A stretch of DNA of 64,000 nucleotides from Fasciolopsis buskii (Eukaryota > Platyhelminthes > Trematoda > Plagiorchiida > Fasciolidae). Under the pieces are notes generated by a model. That model ran no database searches, was not told the DNA's origin, and worked only from the letters and a program-made list of their open reading frames with translations. The translations under genes were made by a program, and so were the position numbers. The stretch covers positions 62,001-126,000 of the forward strand of contig LUCM01003383.1 in assembly GCA_008360955.1 (NCBI GenBank). The letters are read 5' to 3'. This document shows positions 12,973 to 51,598 of this stretch, piece after piece. Numbering within the stretch: position 1 is the stretch's first letter; every line of letters starts with the position of its first letter.

Positions 12973-13577
12973 CAACGGACTAGTGAATGTCCATATCGAG
13001 CAAAAGATCGTCTTAGTAGGAGAAAAGCACATGGAAGTGAATCTAAGCGGTTTTTAAATTGCTCATGTGGTCAGAAAGTGAGAGTATAAAGACTCATTGT
13101 TATTTTGTCCAGGTGAGAGTTAGGCTATACTTTTCATGCAATCAGCGCTTCCATTCGATGTATAGTAAGCTTGCTCTTGCCAAAAATTACCACTGACCAG
13201 ACAGTAAAGAAGCCACTATCTAAGTGACAAATTATTAAAACCACTTCATTTTACACGGGCTTGCACATTGCGGTGCATGGCCTTTTACTGGTCAAAAGTA
13301 TTCCCAAAAATATAATTAACGGATAGGCATATTTTGACAACTTAAACAAAAAAGGATCACCGATGGTTGGAACAGATTCAAGAATATAATAACGGACTTC
13401 ACATGTAACGACAGTCTGCACGGAAAATTTCTACAAAGACGACAAATCGAGCTGGCGAAAAGAAAAATCCGGATAGAATAAAAATGAATTGTCAGATGTT
13501 TTGCAAAATAGAAGAAGGCTGCTGCGTGTCTGTTTTATGTTTGATAAAGGGGAAGTCGAAGGATATAAAGAACCTAC

Positions 13578-13615
13578 CTGAAGTATAGACCATTGCAACT
13601 AATGGTGACATCCTT
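13578..13615 (-). CDS. Possible 38-base micro-exon
   Basis: A pyrimidine-rich tract ending GGTCTTTTTGAG precedes a short open stretch encoding KDVTISCNGLYF. It is followed by a near-perfect donor (CTTCAG then GTAGGT). Both splice signals are good, but the segment is so short that chance cannot be excluded and no partner exon was found. Confidence 0.2.
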
Positions 13616-13975
13616 CTCAAAAAGACCGAGAAGTAGGAGGAAATTATGGTAGAGAACTAAAGAGAATTTATGCAGTTTTAGAACGAATTAAATGACCAGT
13701 TATAGAGTATCGAATTTTGTAGGGATTTTTGAGTTTGAAGGAAGAGATCTTTGGTAGCTGAAAACCAATGAAAATTATTCTGTAAATCCTGCCTGGGTTT
13801 TCCTCGTAATCTACATTTCACAGTTGATGACCGGCATCCGACTTGAACCTCAGTGTTCTGATACCCAAAAGTGGTATGGTTTTGGTCGTTAGGGTGCGAA
13901 GTGAAAATAACATGTCGTTTGGACATGCAATAACATTTTGTATTTAGATCACTATAGACTCCATTGAATAGTTAC

Positions 13976-16900
13976 AACAGTTGACACCAAGCACCAAGAT
14001 CATACGGTACATTTCCGGGCATATGAAAGTGGTTGATCAAGGGATTGAATATATATATCAGGGTCGTTCAGTGTTATCGCATAGAAAAAAGTATATTAAA
14101 TGGAATCTGGGGAAATTAAATAGAAATATTTTGAGGCGAACCATGATTGCAATCTCTAAGGCTCTTATTCATGCATGAATATACGACATCTGGAATTCCA
14201 TGTATAGACTCGAAATGCGCTCTTTAGGAGAACGAATGAATGAGGTTAATTTAATAGCTATTCAAGAAACGGGAAATCCAGTCATATTTCAGCATCACAA
14301 AGTCGACAACACCAGTCCAGGTCGGGCAGAAAGACATCATCTTATCAAGCTGACGGAAAAACAACGGATCAAAAGATAATGCGACTGCTGAACGGAAATT
14401 ACACATGAAGACATCCAATTTCGGATAGATGCATAATAATAAAATTGCAGAAGTTTCATTCAGCCTAGAAAAGTGAGGATACACTAGTTATGCGGTGTGA
14501 CCACAAATACAAGTACAAGTGAATGTGAAATTACCCATCGTTTTGTCCTTGTAATTCACTCATCACTTGCAACATAAAATCGATTTCCCCCTGCATTCGT
14601 ATTTATGAACCGTAAGAAAGTTCATTCATGAAGAATAATTGCGAACACGATGAGAGGGATAGTTGTTCCTATGAGCCTGATTACGTAACTTATTCTCTCT
14701 CGCCGAAATCTATGTAGCTAGAGTGTTGTTATTCTAGTCCCCGAAAAGCCCAACATAAATGTTTACAGTCGACTTGTACCGACCGTTAGATTATTGTCGT
14801 TTGTGTTTGCCATCATTTTTTTATTCGCTGTTCCCCTAGAAAAACCTGAGGCACTGAGCTTCGAATCCATGTTGGACGCCACAGTTAAAGGTCTTCTCCT
14901 TGGAAGAATATCACTTTCGTTTGGAGGTTGACGTAGTCTCAGTTATTCTCATAGACAGCGCATCTACACGCTGTAGACACATGGAGTGTGGGTTGCAAAA
15001 ACAAACCATTATGTCAATTCGCTTTTGTGATACAGTACCCACAACACGCTAACTAATCACTGTAGTATAAATCTGTCCGCTTTCTCTTGCTACCGTTGGA
15101 TACTCCACGCTGGAGTTAGTACCGGTTCGTGGACTATGTCGATCAAAGAATTAGTTACACAACTGCTATTGCGTAATATGCCCAAGATACGATCTCAAAG
15201 TGAGCTCATTACTTATGGCAAAATATCGTGATTAATGAGGTTAAATAGTTTCTACCCGAGAAAAACCTCACTAATTGAATCAGAAATCGCATCGTAAATG
15301 AAAATGACTTTTCATCATCATGCTTTACACCGTTCAAATGAATCCATCTGAAGTGAGTGGACAAACGCTTTTCACAGTCTCGGTAAAGTAATAATGGGAG
15401 AAACGAAGTTGAGGAGATGAATAACTCATCGACGCCTTCAGTCACTATTTATATATGAAGATTTTACACTGATGAGTGTGCTATGGATGGATACGCATAG
15501 GAGGCAATTATGAATCAGGGTGATAAATTACATCATGGATCACCCGTTAGCTTAATGGGCTAAAATGAATGTAACTCTGTAACATTTTTGCTTCTGTTCT
15601 ATTAGCAACGAAACAACAGCACAATATTTTAGGTGAGGTACTTTTGAATTCAGCGGTACGTTGTTGAATAGGGCAGCAGTCGATGGTTACTAGATTTGCA
15701 ACTGGAAGAACGGGGACTAAAACACTTGGCAATAATAATAAAATTTTCGCAACCATCGCCGAGATCTGGAAGGTACGTACGACACTCGTATTTTTGCATT
15801 TTACCATTACCATTATGCTATGATTGCGTTGTGACTATTCAAATATTTTTTTCGAGGCATGAACAAATTATTATATCCTCTGAGCACCTTGCTCTAGTTG
15901 AAAACCTTGTGACAGATAAAATTCCCAGAAAGTGAGACCACGGCATTTTGTGCTGGAATCAATGGAACCATCTCACAGTCCGCTTCTCATAAACCACCGT
16001 TCCGGAAATTTCCTCGCTGCAAGACTGCAGTTGACCGCCGAGACTGAGAGCCGGCCAATCAGAACGAGTAAGGAGCCGGGAAATTGACTTATCAACGCAG
16101 ACGTAGCCTGCTCAGATAAAAATTCCGGTCATTTTTAATGCATCTCATCAGCATCTCCTGAAAAAAGGTTGAAAGTATTCTCCAACAGGGGTGGTGGTGA
16201 TAACAAGCTGAGTTTTCGTCCACTGCAGGCAATCTTTGTCCTGGCAACCTCACGATGTAAGGATTTGAGAAAAGGTTTCGAGTGATAACTTCGATTCTTC
16301 ATTCATTTGGTTTGCCGCTTATTCCTAGGATCGAGCGAATTACCGATAAATACTATTACCTACCTACGACAAAAATATTGCTCGTGTCTCTGTTCTTACC
16401 TGACCCAAAATAGTCGGTCATGGCTATTAGAAGTTTTCATTGATTATGATGGGCTGTTCACTTATTTGTGCTTTAACGGCAGACTGGTTCCGTGAAGTCA
16501 GCGACTGTTTTCTGATTCAAATTTTGTTCAAAGCGAGAAAGAGATCGGCAAAATCTCACATCCAGTGTAGTAATTGACCAGTGCGTTATCAACAATCAGC
16601 CCAAAGCAGGAAGCTCATTCTTACTTCAACTCCCATAATATGCACGACTTAGTAACAACACCCCATCGACAGCAAAGTATTCGCATAGTACAATTTGGTT
16701 TTTACATTTATTGTGATTGGTAGATTCTGTCGTCGAAAAAGCATAAATTTAAATGTGACTGCAATGACCTCTCGTGTTCTTATAATGACTACGGCTAAGA
16801 CGACACGCATTACCATGTTAGTAATCAGTTTTAGTAGTGGGTAATCTTATGTGCACATTGGTTGATTAATAAATGGGTCAACTGACTGATTTTCATTCCG

Positions 16901-18600
16901 GAAAGTTTACATTGAATGTGATTTAATGATAATAATTTCCGCAAACATCCTGACCACGATTAAGTTATATCCAGTAGGATGAGTTTTTATAGTTTTCTAC
17001 TCAATTGATGACTAGATCTGATGACGGAACTCTCGTTGGAAGTTAATCCATTTATTTTGCATCTGTTCATTGGTTTTACGTCATTAGTTTCGCTTTTCCA
17101 GTACTCATTGCTTTTTGGCCGGTCAAGCGTAATGTGGACGGTTTTAACTGGCCACCAATTTTCCAGTGCACAGAGACGAATTTCCGACGAATGCCTTGAA
17201 AATCAGCGTAAGGGGCTAAAACCAGTATAAACGGAAGGTAAACTGCATTAATCAAGTACCAACATACGCGGTCTATAATTATCTCCCATCAAACTCGTCT
17301 TTACCTTAGAGAAGAATCATCTTGGCATTGAGAAGCACGTTTATCCAAATTGAGTACGACGTTGGTGGCTGTACGAACATCCATGTTATACCACGCAGGG
17401 CTGTCTGATGAACTTAGACTGTGTCAAGTCTTCGTGCAGCAGATGTGCTCATTACCCACGTCGTTCTTTTCATTATCCTCATCATTTTTGCTGTCGTCGT
17501 CTTCCACGTCGTCATCATCCTACTTCTTTGGTTACCCAAATATCGTCGTAAGCCGCCCACATCCATGTGGTCAACCAGTAGTTAGTCCCATCTGTTGTTA
17601 ACGGTCGCCAGTAATTGGGTGGACCCACTAGAGCGTCTTATCTTAAGCCGACTTCCGCATAAGGGTATTCGCCTGCGTTCGGTAAACACTATTTTTTTCA
17701 TTCTTTGCATATACATACATATGCATATATATATAGGGTTTGACGTAAGGTTGATTCTTTAGCTGGTTGATTATTATTTGGTTATTAGTCCTGTGTCTGC
17801 GTTGCCGCCGTCCTTTTTGTTGCTGTTATCCTAACCACTAATCCCACCGTCGTCAACACTACCAACCGAGCACGACCACGATCATTTCCATCCGAAGATG
17901 ACAGGTGATTAAGCATGTCCACGCACAAAATATGCCGACATTCCAAAACGAGTGCACATACACATGAAGAAGCATGTACACACGCCAGTTAAGTGGCGCG
18001 TACGTGAATGCTTGTTCCCGACCAAAAACTGCTGTGGGATGGAAATGCCTCGTGCACTCCCGCATGTCAGCGGACAAACAAGTCAGAAGAAATGGACTAT
18101 ATATGAGGTATTATCAACGTCTGTCCCCCGTGCTTAACCGTAATTTTCTGTTTTTTCTTTTTGGCTAGTTCTTGTGCCTTCCTCGTAACCGATACCCACG
18201 ACTTTGTGTGCACACCGTAGGAATTAAGGGACATTCTCATTCTTGGACGGTAGTCAAACCCCTGGTGTTTTATCGGAATTGGAGTCAAAAAGACCGTATG
18301 GATCGACCAAACGCCAACGTCTGAAAGAAGCAGCATACGAGAAATTAGTGGCTAACTGTCTGTGAGTGGGCGTTTCAACCAACCGGTGGTTGGGTAATTC
18401 ATTGGTCATGCAAGGATGGTGGTGGATGTTATCTGTGGCACACGGATGTTAGACAATCTACGGAGCTTTTTCAATCTCAGCACAAGTGCCATTTCGTAAT
18501 GAGGAAGTGTTCTTCCATACATAAATGGATCGCGTGGAAATATATCCACTTGAAATACCTCAAGATTTCTAGGAATTCCCAATTTCAAGTGTGAACTCAG
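13976..18600. other. Noncoding sequence with short simple repeats
   Basis: No recognisable gene. An AT-rich dinucleotide patch lies near 17706-17740 and a degenerate TCG/TCA trinucleotide stretch near 17470-17520. A minus-strand frame ending at 15547 follows a good pyrimidine tract (CCCCGTTCTTCCAG) and could contain an exon, but nothing in it is recognisable. Confidence 0.4.
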
Positions 18601-18615
18601 CAGAAATTTGTCGAA

Positions 18616-18650
18616 ATATATATATATATATATATATGTATATGTATCTC
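18616..18650. repeat. AT dinucleotide microsatellite
   Basis: A run of alternating A and T of about 24 bases followed by imperfect GTATATGTAT units. Confidence 0.9.
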
Positions 18651-18895
18651 AGGTGATGCTGCTAAACGCACATTGAAAACTAATGCAAAACAGAATTTTC
18701 GCGCAATTAAAACTAAGTAACCCTAAAATCCTTCTCATTGAATTCGCTTCTCAAAACTTATTAGTACAAACACTCAGTTGGCATTTTAGTCAATTAGATT
18801 ATTAAATACCTTATGTACAGCAGAGATGCAAAATATATGTATATACAGGTTTACTCATCATGTGGTATCAGTGCTCAGCTTCCCACTAAGAAACC

Positions 18896-19147
18896 ATGGA
18901 ATCACTGTACGTCTGTTTGATCCTTCTTAGGATTCATCAGCTGTGCTTATCTACCGCATGCGAAACGGGACGCGAATCCGGAACGGCCGATTGTGAGTCG
19001 AATATCTTAGCCATCACGCAAACCAGGCAAACTCCCAACTGCTCAGCGAACTTCACCAAACAATGCAGCATCTCCCGTTGCTGCTATTTATGTTCCAGAC
19101 TCGTTTGTCCTCCACAATTCACCAGTAAATTGGCCCTTTATGTCTGA
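18896..19147 (+). CDS. Small cysteine-rich, possibly secreted protein (ShK-like spacing)
   Basis: An 83-codon frame starts at an ATG in a favourable context (AACCATGG). The first 20 or so residues (MESLYVCLILLRIHQLCLST) look like a signal peptide. The rest has eight cysteines, ending in the pattern C-x7-C-x4-C-C-x2-C-x4-C. This resembles, with one extra spacer residue, the C-terminal half of a ShK-type domain, common in secreted proteins and metalloprotease tails of worms. The frame is more GC-rich than its surroundings. An alternative is an exon starting at 18931 after the acceptor-like tract GATCCTTCTTAG, making it the tail of a longer protein. No family is proven, and a chance frame remains possible. 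Confidence 0.3.
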   Translation: MESLYVCLILLRIHQLCLSTACETGRESGTADCESNILAITQTRQTPNCSANFTKQCSISRCCYLCSRLVCPPQFTSKLALYV

Positions 19148-19236
19148 GCTGCGATGTCATTTAGCACCTTTGTCACTTGAGAAATATACCAAGCTAGTGA
19201 TTTTTAAACCTTTTATGCTGCTCATTCAGGTGGTAT

Positions 19237-19242
19237 TTTATT
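19237..19242 (-). terminator. Possible poly(A) signal for RUNX
   Basis: AATAAA on the minus strand, about 1.07 kb downstream of the RUNX stop codon. It is the first canonical hexamer I noticed below the stop. There is no transcript evidence, so this is a candidate only. Confidence 0.2.
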
Positions 19243-19516
19243 GACAATTATTCTGAAGAAAGGAAGACTTATAAGTGAAGTTAATCACATGTCGAACAAT
19301 CTTTAAAAGATTATTTCCTCCATTTTCGGTATTCAGTTATTCGACTAGTGCGATATTCGTCTGCAGCAGTCGGTAATGTATTTCCGTGGTTACAAAAATG
19401 CCAGTGTATGAATCGATCTTGTGAAGTTTACATTATGCCAAAATTCACACCTGAAATGATAAGACTGGCTGTACCTAGTCACTTGCTCTCTAGTCATTAA
19501 TCCAACTCAATGTCCA

Positions 19517-19611
19517 TCAGTCAGTCAGTCAGTCAGTCATTCAGCCTGTCTGTCAGTCTGTCAGCCTGTTGGTCAGTCAGCCTGTCTGCCGGTCTATCAG
19601 TCAGTCAGTCA
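19517..19611. repeat. CAGT tetranucleotide repeat, degenerate in the middle
   Basis: Tandem CAGT units, about five perfect at the left and three to four at the right. Between them are diverged copies (CTGT, CCGGTC and similar). A simple-sequence tract; the 4-base period and absence of spacers rule out a CRISPR array. Confidence 0.9.
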
Positions 19612-20308
19612 CCAAACCACCTATTCATTCCTCGGCTTGTTACTTAAGGCATCATACAAATCCATCAAAGATTTGAAGATGACCGGGCCTGAGGAGCAGT
19701 AAGTTCGGATTACAACAAAGAAGTAATAATTTCACTGTCCGTTTTCAGCATGACTCCAGTCTAAATGGAATCTTACTTAAAATATGAAGAATGCGAAAAC
19801 CGAAGAGCAATCATTTATGTATTTCTTTGTACAATTAGGATGGTTCTTGAGCATAAACTGGGAGTTATCAGTTTACATACAAACCTTGTGCATAAATGCT
19901 CTCTATGATAGGGGCCGTTAGCAACGTTTGCAGGTATATGTGCACAGTTTGCAAATTTACGGTGAGCAAAGAAATAGAATTTTCGCTAGCTAAAGTGGGT
20001 GGTGGTTAGCTGATCAAAATATGGTCAGCTTCAATCCCAGAGAAGCAATCTATTATTAACTATACAACAAGTCCCTGTGAATAGCCTATGGTAAATTAAT
20101 GTGGATGTAGATATTCCTGTGTTTTGATTTGCGGCCACGTGATGTTGTGGGTTGAAATATCTTTTAACAGAATTTCGGGTACCATCACGTGCGATTTGTG
20201 TCCATTTTGTCACCGAGACGGTATGAGATGAATCGTTTTTCATCATATTTCAAGATTTGAGGAAAATACTTGAAGGTGTCAAAGGAAGCGGATGGTGTAT
20301 TATTTGCT

Positions 20309-46929
<26,621 letters not shown>

Positions 46930-46933
46930 TTAT

Positions 46934-46960
46934 TCTAGTGGAGGTGGTAAAAGAAACAGA
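46934..46960 (-). other. 3' splice site just upstream of the RUNX start codon
   Basis: A pyrimidine-rich tract (CTGTTTCTTTTACCACCTCC) followed by ACTAG ends at 46935, leaving only AATAA as leader before the ATG at 46929. The 5' leader must therefore come from an upstream noncoding exon or from a trans-spliced leader, which is common in flatworms. The sequence alone cannot distinguish the two. Confidence 0.6.
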
Positions 46961-49350
46961 CTCTTGGTCCTGTACATCCAGTCAATGTAATCTGGAAATC
47001 CCACCTGTCTTTTGTGGTCCCAGCAGATTTTTGCTTTTTAGACCAGCAGTTGTATCTGTAGTTGCTATTGCCTTGTAAATGAGGCTGGGCCTTTCCACAC
47101 TTGTGCATACACCTCTGTTCTTTCTTCCACCTCTCGATTCGTTTGTTTCTTCACGTAGATCTCAATTATTCGGCGAGGTGAAACAACACTGGTAAAATTG
47201 TAGTTAAGTTAGCCGTCGCAGCTAAGTGAGATGTGTTTGCTTACACTCGTATGTGTGGCAGGAGAAATACCCGATCCGTAGAACTTCCAGACGTTTGAAC
47301 AAGGTAGACGACAGTTATTTTATCCGGCACTGTTGCTGTGACTGTCGCCTTGCTACTGGTAAAGTACTGGTTCTGATCCAAATGTTGTTGTCGTTGTTGT
47401 CGTTGTTGTTGTTGTTGTTGTTGCCGACGTCGTCGTCACCGGTGTTGCTACTGCTGCTACTGCCGTGATGATGACGGCGAAGATTGTAATTCACCTGGTG
47501 GTCTTTAAAAGCAAAACAACAACGGTAGTAACAGGATAAGGAGAAGCAACACGGGAGCAACGATACTCTAACACGAGCTCGGATGGTGGTGATGATACTG
47601 AAACCGTGTCGGGCAGTGAATGAACTTATTTCTCGTTGGTTAATCCGTTAGAAATTAGGACACCACACTATTCCTGTTAATAGTGTTTGGTGTTTGTGCA
47701 TGCATGCAATGCTGTGTTCCGGATCGGGGGTGGTGCCACCACTTCTCGCTTCCGTCCTGTCACTAGCTTTCTCTCGCTCGTTCATTCATTCGTTCTCTCA
47801 CTCGCTCTTACTCTAAAGCCACGCGTACCACCAGTTAGTGCGTTGGTTTCCGTGGCGGCGTGTCTTGCGGGATGATGTCTATGCCACTCGGTCCTCTTTA
47901 CGCACTTCAAAATTCACAGACCCACATAGGCATACATTCAATGATCACTTCTGATCCTGCATCGGCGTACAAACGCGTGCATTTGATGTGCATTTGTATC
48001 CGCGTTTGAGTTCACACGCGTTTGTATGCCCGCTGGAAAATGCGCAAGTTTTCGTGTGCCTCCGTTGTGCGGCGATGCATCCATTATGCTAGTGCAGTGT
48101 CATAGACGCACAATCACGGTTTATATACTCGGTATTTGTGCGCGATTGCTTGCTACAGTACGTGCGTCGTTCTATGTGTAGGGATACCACACAAATCCAT
48201 AAAGGAATTGGGGATTCTCGGGATTGAGAGACGGGGCAAATTGGTCATCTTCAATCCAGCAAACTGGCACGTCAACTGGTCAATCAAACAGCCTCACTTC
48301 ACTCGCGTGGCTGTCCGCCTGGGAAGCGCGAGGAGAGAAACCGAGTTATGCGAAACAGATCATCCAAGCTCTGTGGATTCACATAAGAAAATAATGTATG
48401 CAAACAATCGCACACGGACAAACAACACTCCCATGGAGATATTTTCCTGATGTGCAGGCAGAAAATTAGAAATTTCTGGTAAACTATGCTAATGTTCATG
48501 TTTTGGGGTTTTGGGGGATTTCGAGACAAAAATGAGAAAGTAGACAAAATTAAAGATATAGAACAAAAGTATAGCTTATGATAGTTAGCATTTCGGGGAC
48601 TCAGATTAGTTGGACTGAATGCTGACAGTCAGATTAAAGCGAAAAAACTATAACGTGTACGCTAAAGACAACGCAGATACAAAGCTAGTCATTTTAATGA
48701 TAACTAGGCATTCGCAGCCCAGACTTATATCACGAAGTGCAGGTGGCAACCATTTTTTGTTTCTCACGCGAACGACTGCAAGTATCTGTGGTTGCGCAAT
48801 TTCGCGCGCGATTTATGAGGCACACCTTGTTCAGTCATCCTCATCTTCGAACTTACAAACTGGATCGAATTACGTGGGAAATATCAGGGCGTCAATGGCT
48901 CCGGGTTTCAAGTGACCACAAGTCTCGGATGTCTGTGCGCAAGCTTGCTTTTTCTCCAACCGAAATAAAACAGGCACAAGGGGGGGGGGAGAGAAATGAA
49001 TGCTTGCGGGTCGAGCAAATGCAGATAACTGGATGACTTTTGTCGAATGCAGAATATCATGCAAATGGACCAGTTTATTGTCCTAGGCAGTAGAACGGAT
49101 TTAAATTATCAATATTTTCTACCATTTTTTGTGGTAATGCATTATATTATATAAAATGTGTCGCAAAATTAATAAAGAATGTAAACTAACTAATGATACA
49201 CATTGAAACAGAACTGTTTTCGCGTAACCCCAGCATCACTAAACCATCAGTCTGTGATCATTCGTCCATCGTTGAAGGGACGCTGTTGATCGGACCAAAG
49301 TATATCTGGCGTGAGTTAGCAAATCTTACAGAATAATTTCATGCTCCCAG
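46961..49350. other. Upstream of RUNX: no confident gene
   Basis: The interval includes a GTT/GTC trinucleotide stretch (47385-47437), a C/T- and CTCG-rich patch near 47765-47815 and the poly-G run at 48980-48989. A plus-strand frame (48136-48450) follows an acceptor-like CTATGTGTAG and reads plausibly from IPHKSIKELGIL onward, but there is no motif. The interval should include the RUNX promoter or noncoding first exon, which I cannot place. Confidence 0.4.
47385..47437. repeat. GTT/GTC trinucleotide microsatellite
   Basis: About 17 tandem triplets, mostly GTT with GTC interruptions. Confidence 0.85.
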
Positions 49351-49559
49351 AATGCCGCTTTCCCGAAAGATTGATCTCGGTAACTGTCTTGTTTCTGTGC
49401 AAAACGAACTCGAGAAAATGCAGTCGCAAGCTCGCATTATTGGTAAACCTACATCTCCACCAATCATTTACTATTATCATGCATAGCATGAAGATGAATT
49501 GCGCTGCAACCCTGACCCACGTGTCCCGAATGAGGAGTTATTCCAATTACAAGCCAACT
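49351..49559 (+). CDS. Candidate exons of an unidentified plus-strand gene, short intron
   Basis: After an acceptor (CATGCTCCCAG) an open frame starts MPLSRKIDLGNCLVSVQNEL and looks coiled-coil-like (VQNELEKMQSQARII). A TAG at 49484 interrupts the frame. Removing a 51-base GT-AG intron (49443-49493, donor TTG then GTAAAC, acceptor ATGAAG) keeps the phase, drops the stop and continues DELRCNPDPRVPNEELFQLQ. The 3' end of the second exon is uncertain; 49559 is a guess at a weak donor. Family not recognised. An alternative is a chance frame with a real stop. Confidence 0.28.
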
Positions 49560-49882
49560 GTAGATCATTTCTTAATTTTCGCTTTTTCTTGAAATCCGAA
49601 TTATACTCTAGTTTCCGACAACCCGTGTCTAATTGGCACAGGAAATGCCTGAAAACTGATCTAGCATTTCTGGTTTCAGTCGATTCCGTCACTGTGAAAA
49701 CGAAGTGCGTGAAAGAATTACTTGCTATATGTGCAATCACGTAAAGGACTTCTTGCTCAGCTATTTGGGACGAAACTGAACCAACAGCAGAAAAATTCAG
49801 GCTTAATTAGGATATGTATTAACCGTAGATTTAAAACCACAACAAATAATCTTGATGGACTGACTGAATACTTAACTTTCAG

Positions 49883-49903
49883 ATGCCGCTAGATCGCACT
49901 GCT
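49883..49903 (+). CDS. Possible 21-base micro-exon
   Basis: A strong acceptor (TACTTAACTTTCAG) and a strong donor (GCT then GTAAGC) enclose exactly 21 bases, which read MPLDRTA in one phase. Micro-exons of multiples of three are known in flatworms. Its membership in the surrounding candidate gene is unproven. Confidence 0.2.
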
Positions 49904-50353
49904 GTAAGCAAACATGTAATGTGATTCATCCAAACCTCAAAAGTTTGATTATGGAATCATGGCTTCTTTACAACTCATTTTTCATATTTGCATTAGGTTA
50001 TATTGTCACCATTCTACTGACAGATTTTTTCTATTCCCTCACTTTCTAATAGGCTTTCCACATTTTGAGCCTTAGAAAGTCAGATAAACCGCAATTTGTA
50101 AATCAACTCAAAATTTCGAAAGCGTTTTTTCACCCTCTCCCTCACTGACAGTGCCGAGATTTTCACTGTTTAAAAAATGACATGGTGTAAATAGGTTTGG
50201 TGCATCCCTTCTGATCAAATCATATTCAAGATGAAATAGACTGATTTCGAAAGAATAACAGAGTTTACTTCATAGTAGTAGGTCATAATATTTCCTCATA
50301 TTGCTTCAAAGTGCATGCCATTTACTAACATCTTTTTTGATTTCCATTGGCAG

Positions 50354-50530
50354 CTGACTGATAACAAGAGTCACCTAAGACTGACTCACTTCGAGTTGGT
50401 CGACAAAATTAGCAAAAGTGGAGTTATCGGTTAAGGATTGGATATTGCCTAATCAGTTAGTGAAGAAGTTAACTCTAATGGAGATGAAGTGCAAGTGCTG
50501 TGTTTGACTTACAAAGAACTTTGTCCATTT
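50354..50530 (+). CDS. Candidate exon pair separated by a 27-base intron
   Basis: The acceptor TTTTTTGATTTCCATTGGCAG precedes 25 codons starting LTDNKSHLRLTHFELVDK. A 27-base segment (50430-50456) begins GT, ends AG and carries two in-frame TAA codons. After it the same frame continues SEEVNSNGDEVQVLCLTYK. The 27-base length preserves the frame. The 3' boundary is not defined; beyond about 50560 the frame runs into a simple repeat. No family recognised. If real, the intron would be exceptionally short. Confidence 0.25.
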
Positions 50531-50559
50531 CTAGAACTATCACTTGCCTTGCTGCACTA

Positions 50560-50622
50560 CATTTATATTGTATTGCATTGCAACGTATTGCATCTTACCG
50601 CACTGGATTGTATTGCACCATA
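50560..50622. repeat. Degenerate ATTGC/ATTGT pentanucleotide repeat
   Basis: Repeated TATTGTATTGCATTGCA-type units with substitutions. They would give a false hydrophobic peptide in the neighbouring frame. Confidence 0.7.
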
Positions 50623-51523
50623 TTTTTGACTGCAATTTTGTGCCTAATGTATATGATGGAGTCAATGTAGAATGATTTCAAAATGGACCGAAAAATAAGA
50701 AATTGGGTTAATAAGGGATACTTATGAAAAGCTGCAGAATATGAATCAAATAGTGCACTAAAGTTTGATATAAGTGTCGCCGATAAGTTTGATTTGGGAA
50801 CAAGTGGACATCTACAAACTACAGGCTAATAGTTTGTGGTGAATGAGATGCTTGAATTCCGACAGAATTCCCAAAGGCAAGCATTTATGGATACGGATGT
50901 TTAACACAGTGTGGGGCAACAGGAATAGAAGAAACTGGGAGACAACAACCCAGCATTATGAAGTGAACCAGAATGGAGCAACTGTATCGAGGCTCGATGG
51001 AGTCCGTATTGTGTGGAAAACTGAATGTGCAGTGTGCCGCATATTTGGCGCACCACTTCTAAGGGGCAGCGATGTTCTCCTACCGTGAACAAAATATCCA
51101 CAAAATGCTTTTTTGGTTACCAAGTGTGAAGCACGCTTAATATCGCTAACATCCATACAACTAATTATTAACAAGGGAAGTCATTTGCAAAGCTGTGAAG
51201 GGGAGTATACATATGCCTGAAAGGGCAAAAGACCGGAAGCCATTTTCAATTAATTGGTTAAATAAACAAAGAGCGTTATCTCATTGATAACGACGCATGC
51301 GGGACCTACACGCCATCTAGCATGATGATAATCGGCTTTACTGTTGGATGGAGATCACCTTGTAGATCTTCAGGAATCAGTGTAAAGATTATGACATTCA
51401 TCATCTGCTTCAAGCTTTCGTAGTAATTTTAATCTTTTTACTTAATTTGTCAATGAAACGCTTACGTACGCAGTTTTCAGGAAGTCGGTTGAAGCCAGCA
51501 TAAGGATACCGTGTGAGGAAGTC

Positions 51524-51598
51524 AGCCGGCCATGGTGGATTTGAATCCGCAACGTTCACGTCCAAACGACAGGACCATATTCACCTGACCACCGCCGG
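51524..51598 (-). repeat. tRNA-derived sequence (degenerate, Asp-like), probably a SINE head or tRNA pseudogene
   Basis: 75 bases on the minus strand have tRNA layout. The acceptor ends CCGGC/GCCGG pair, there is an A-box-like TGGTCAGGTGAAT, an anticodon-arm stem GTCC/GGAC enclosing a GTC triplet, and a B-box-like GGATTCAAATCC. The T-arm has a mismatch and an abnormal loop, and the acceptor stem is imperfect, so a functional tRNA is unlikely. A related fragment lies at 31989-32036. Confidence 0.4.

Noticed and set aside
13800..13926. Possible tRNA-like element on the minus strand with an ATACC/GGTAT stem
   Set aside because: The T-arm does not pair and no acceptor stem was found.
15469..15490. 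CTGATGAG string suggestive of a hammerhead ribozyme
   Set aside because: No GAAA box with a matching stem follows; the other CTGATGA strings noticed in the window also lacked one.
19517..19611. CRISPR-like appearance of regular CAGT units
   Set aside because: Tetranucleotide period without spacers; a simple microsatellite.
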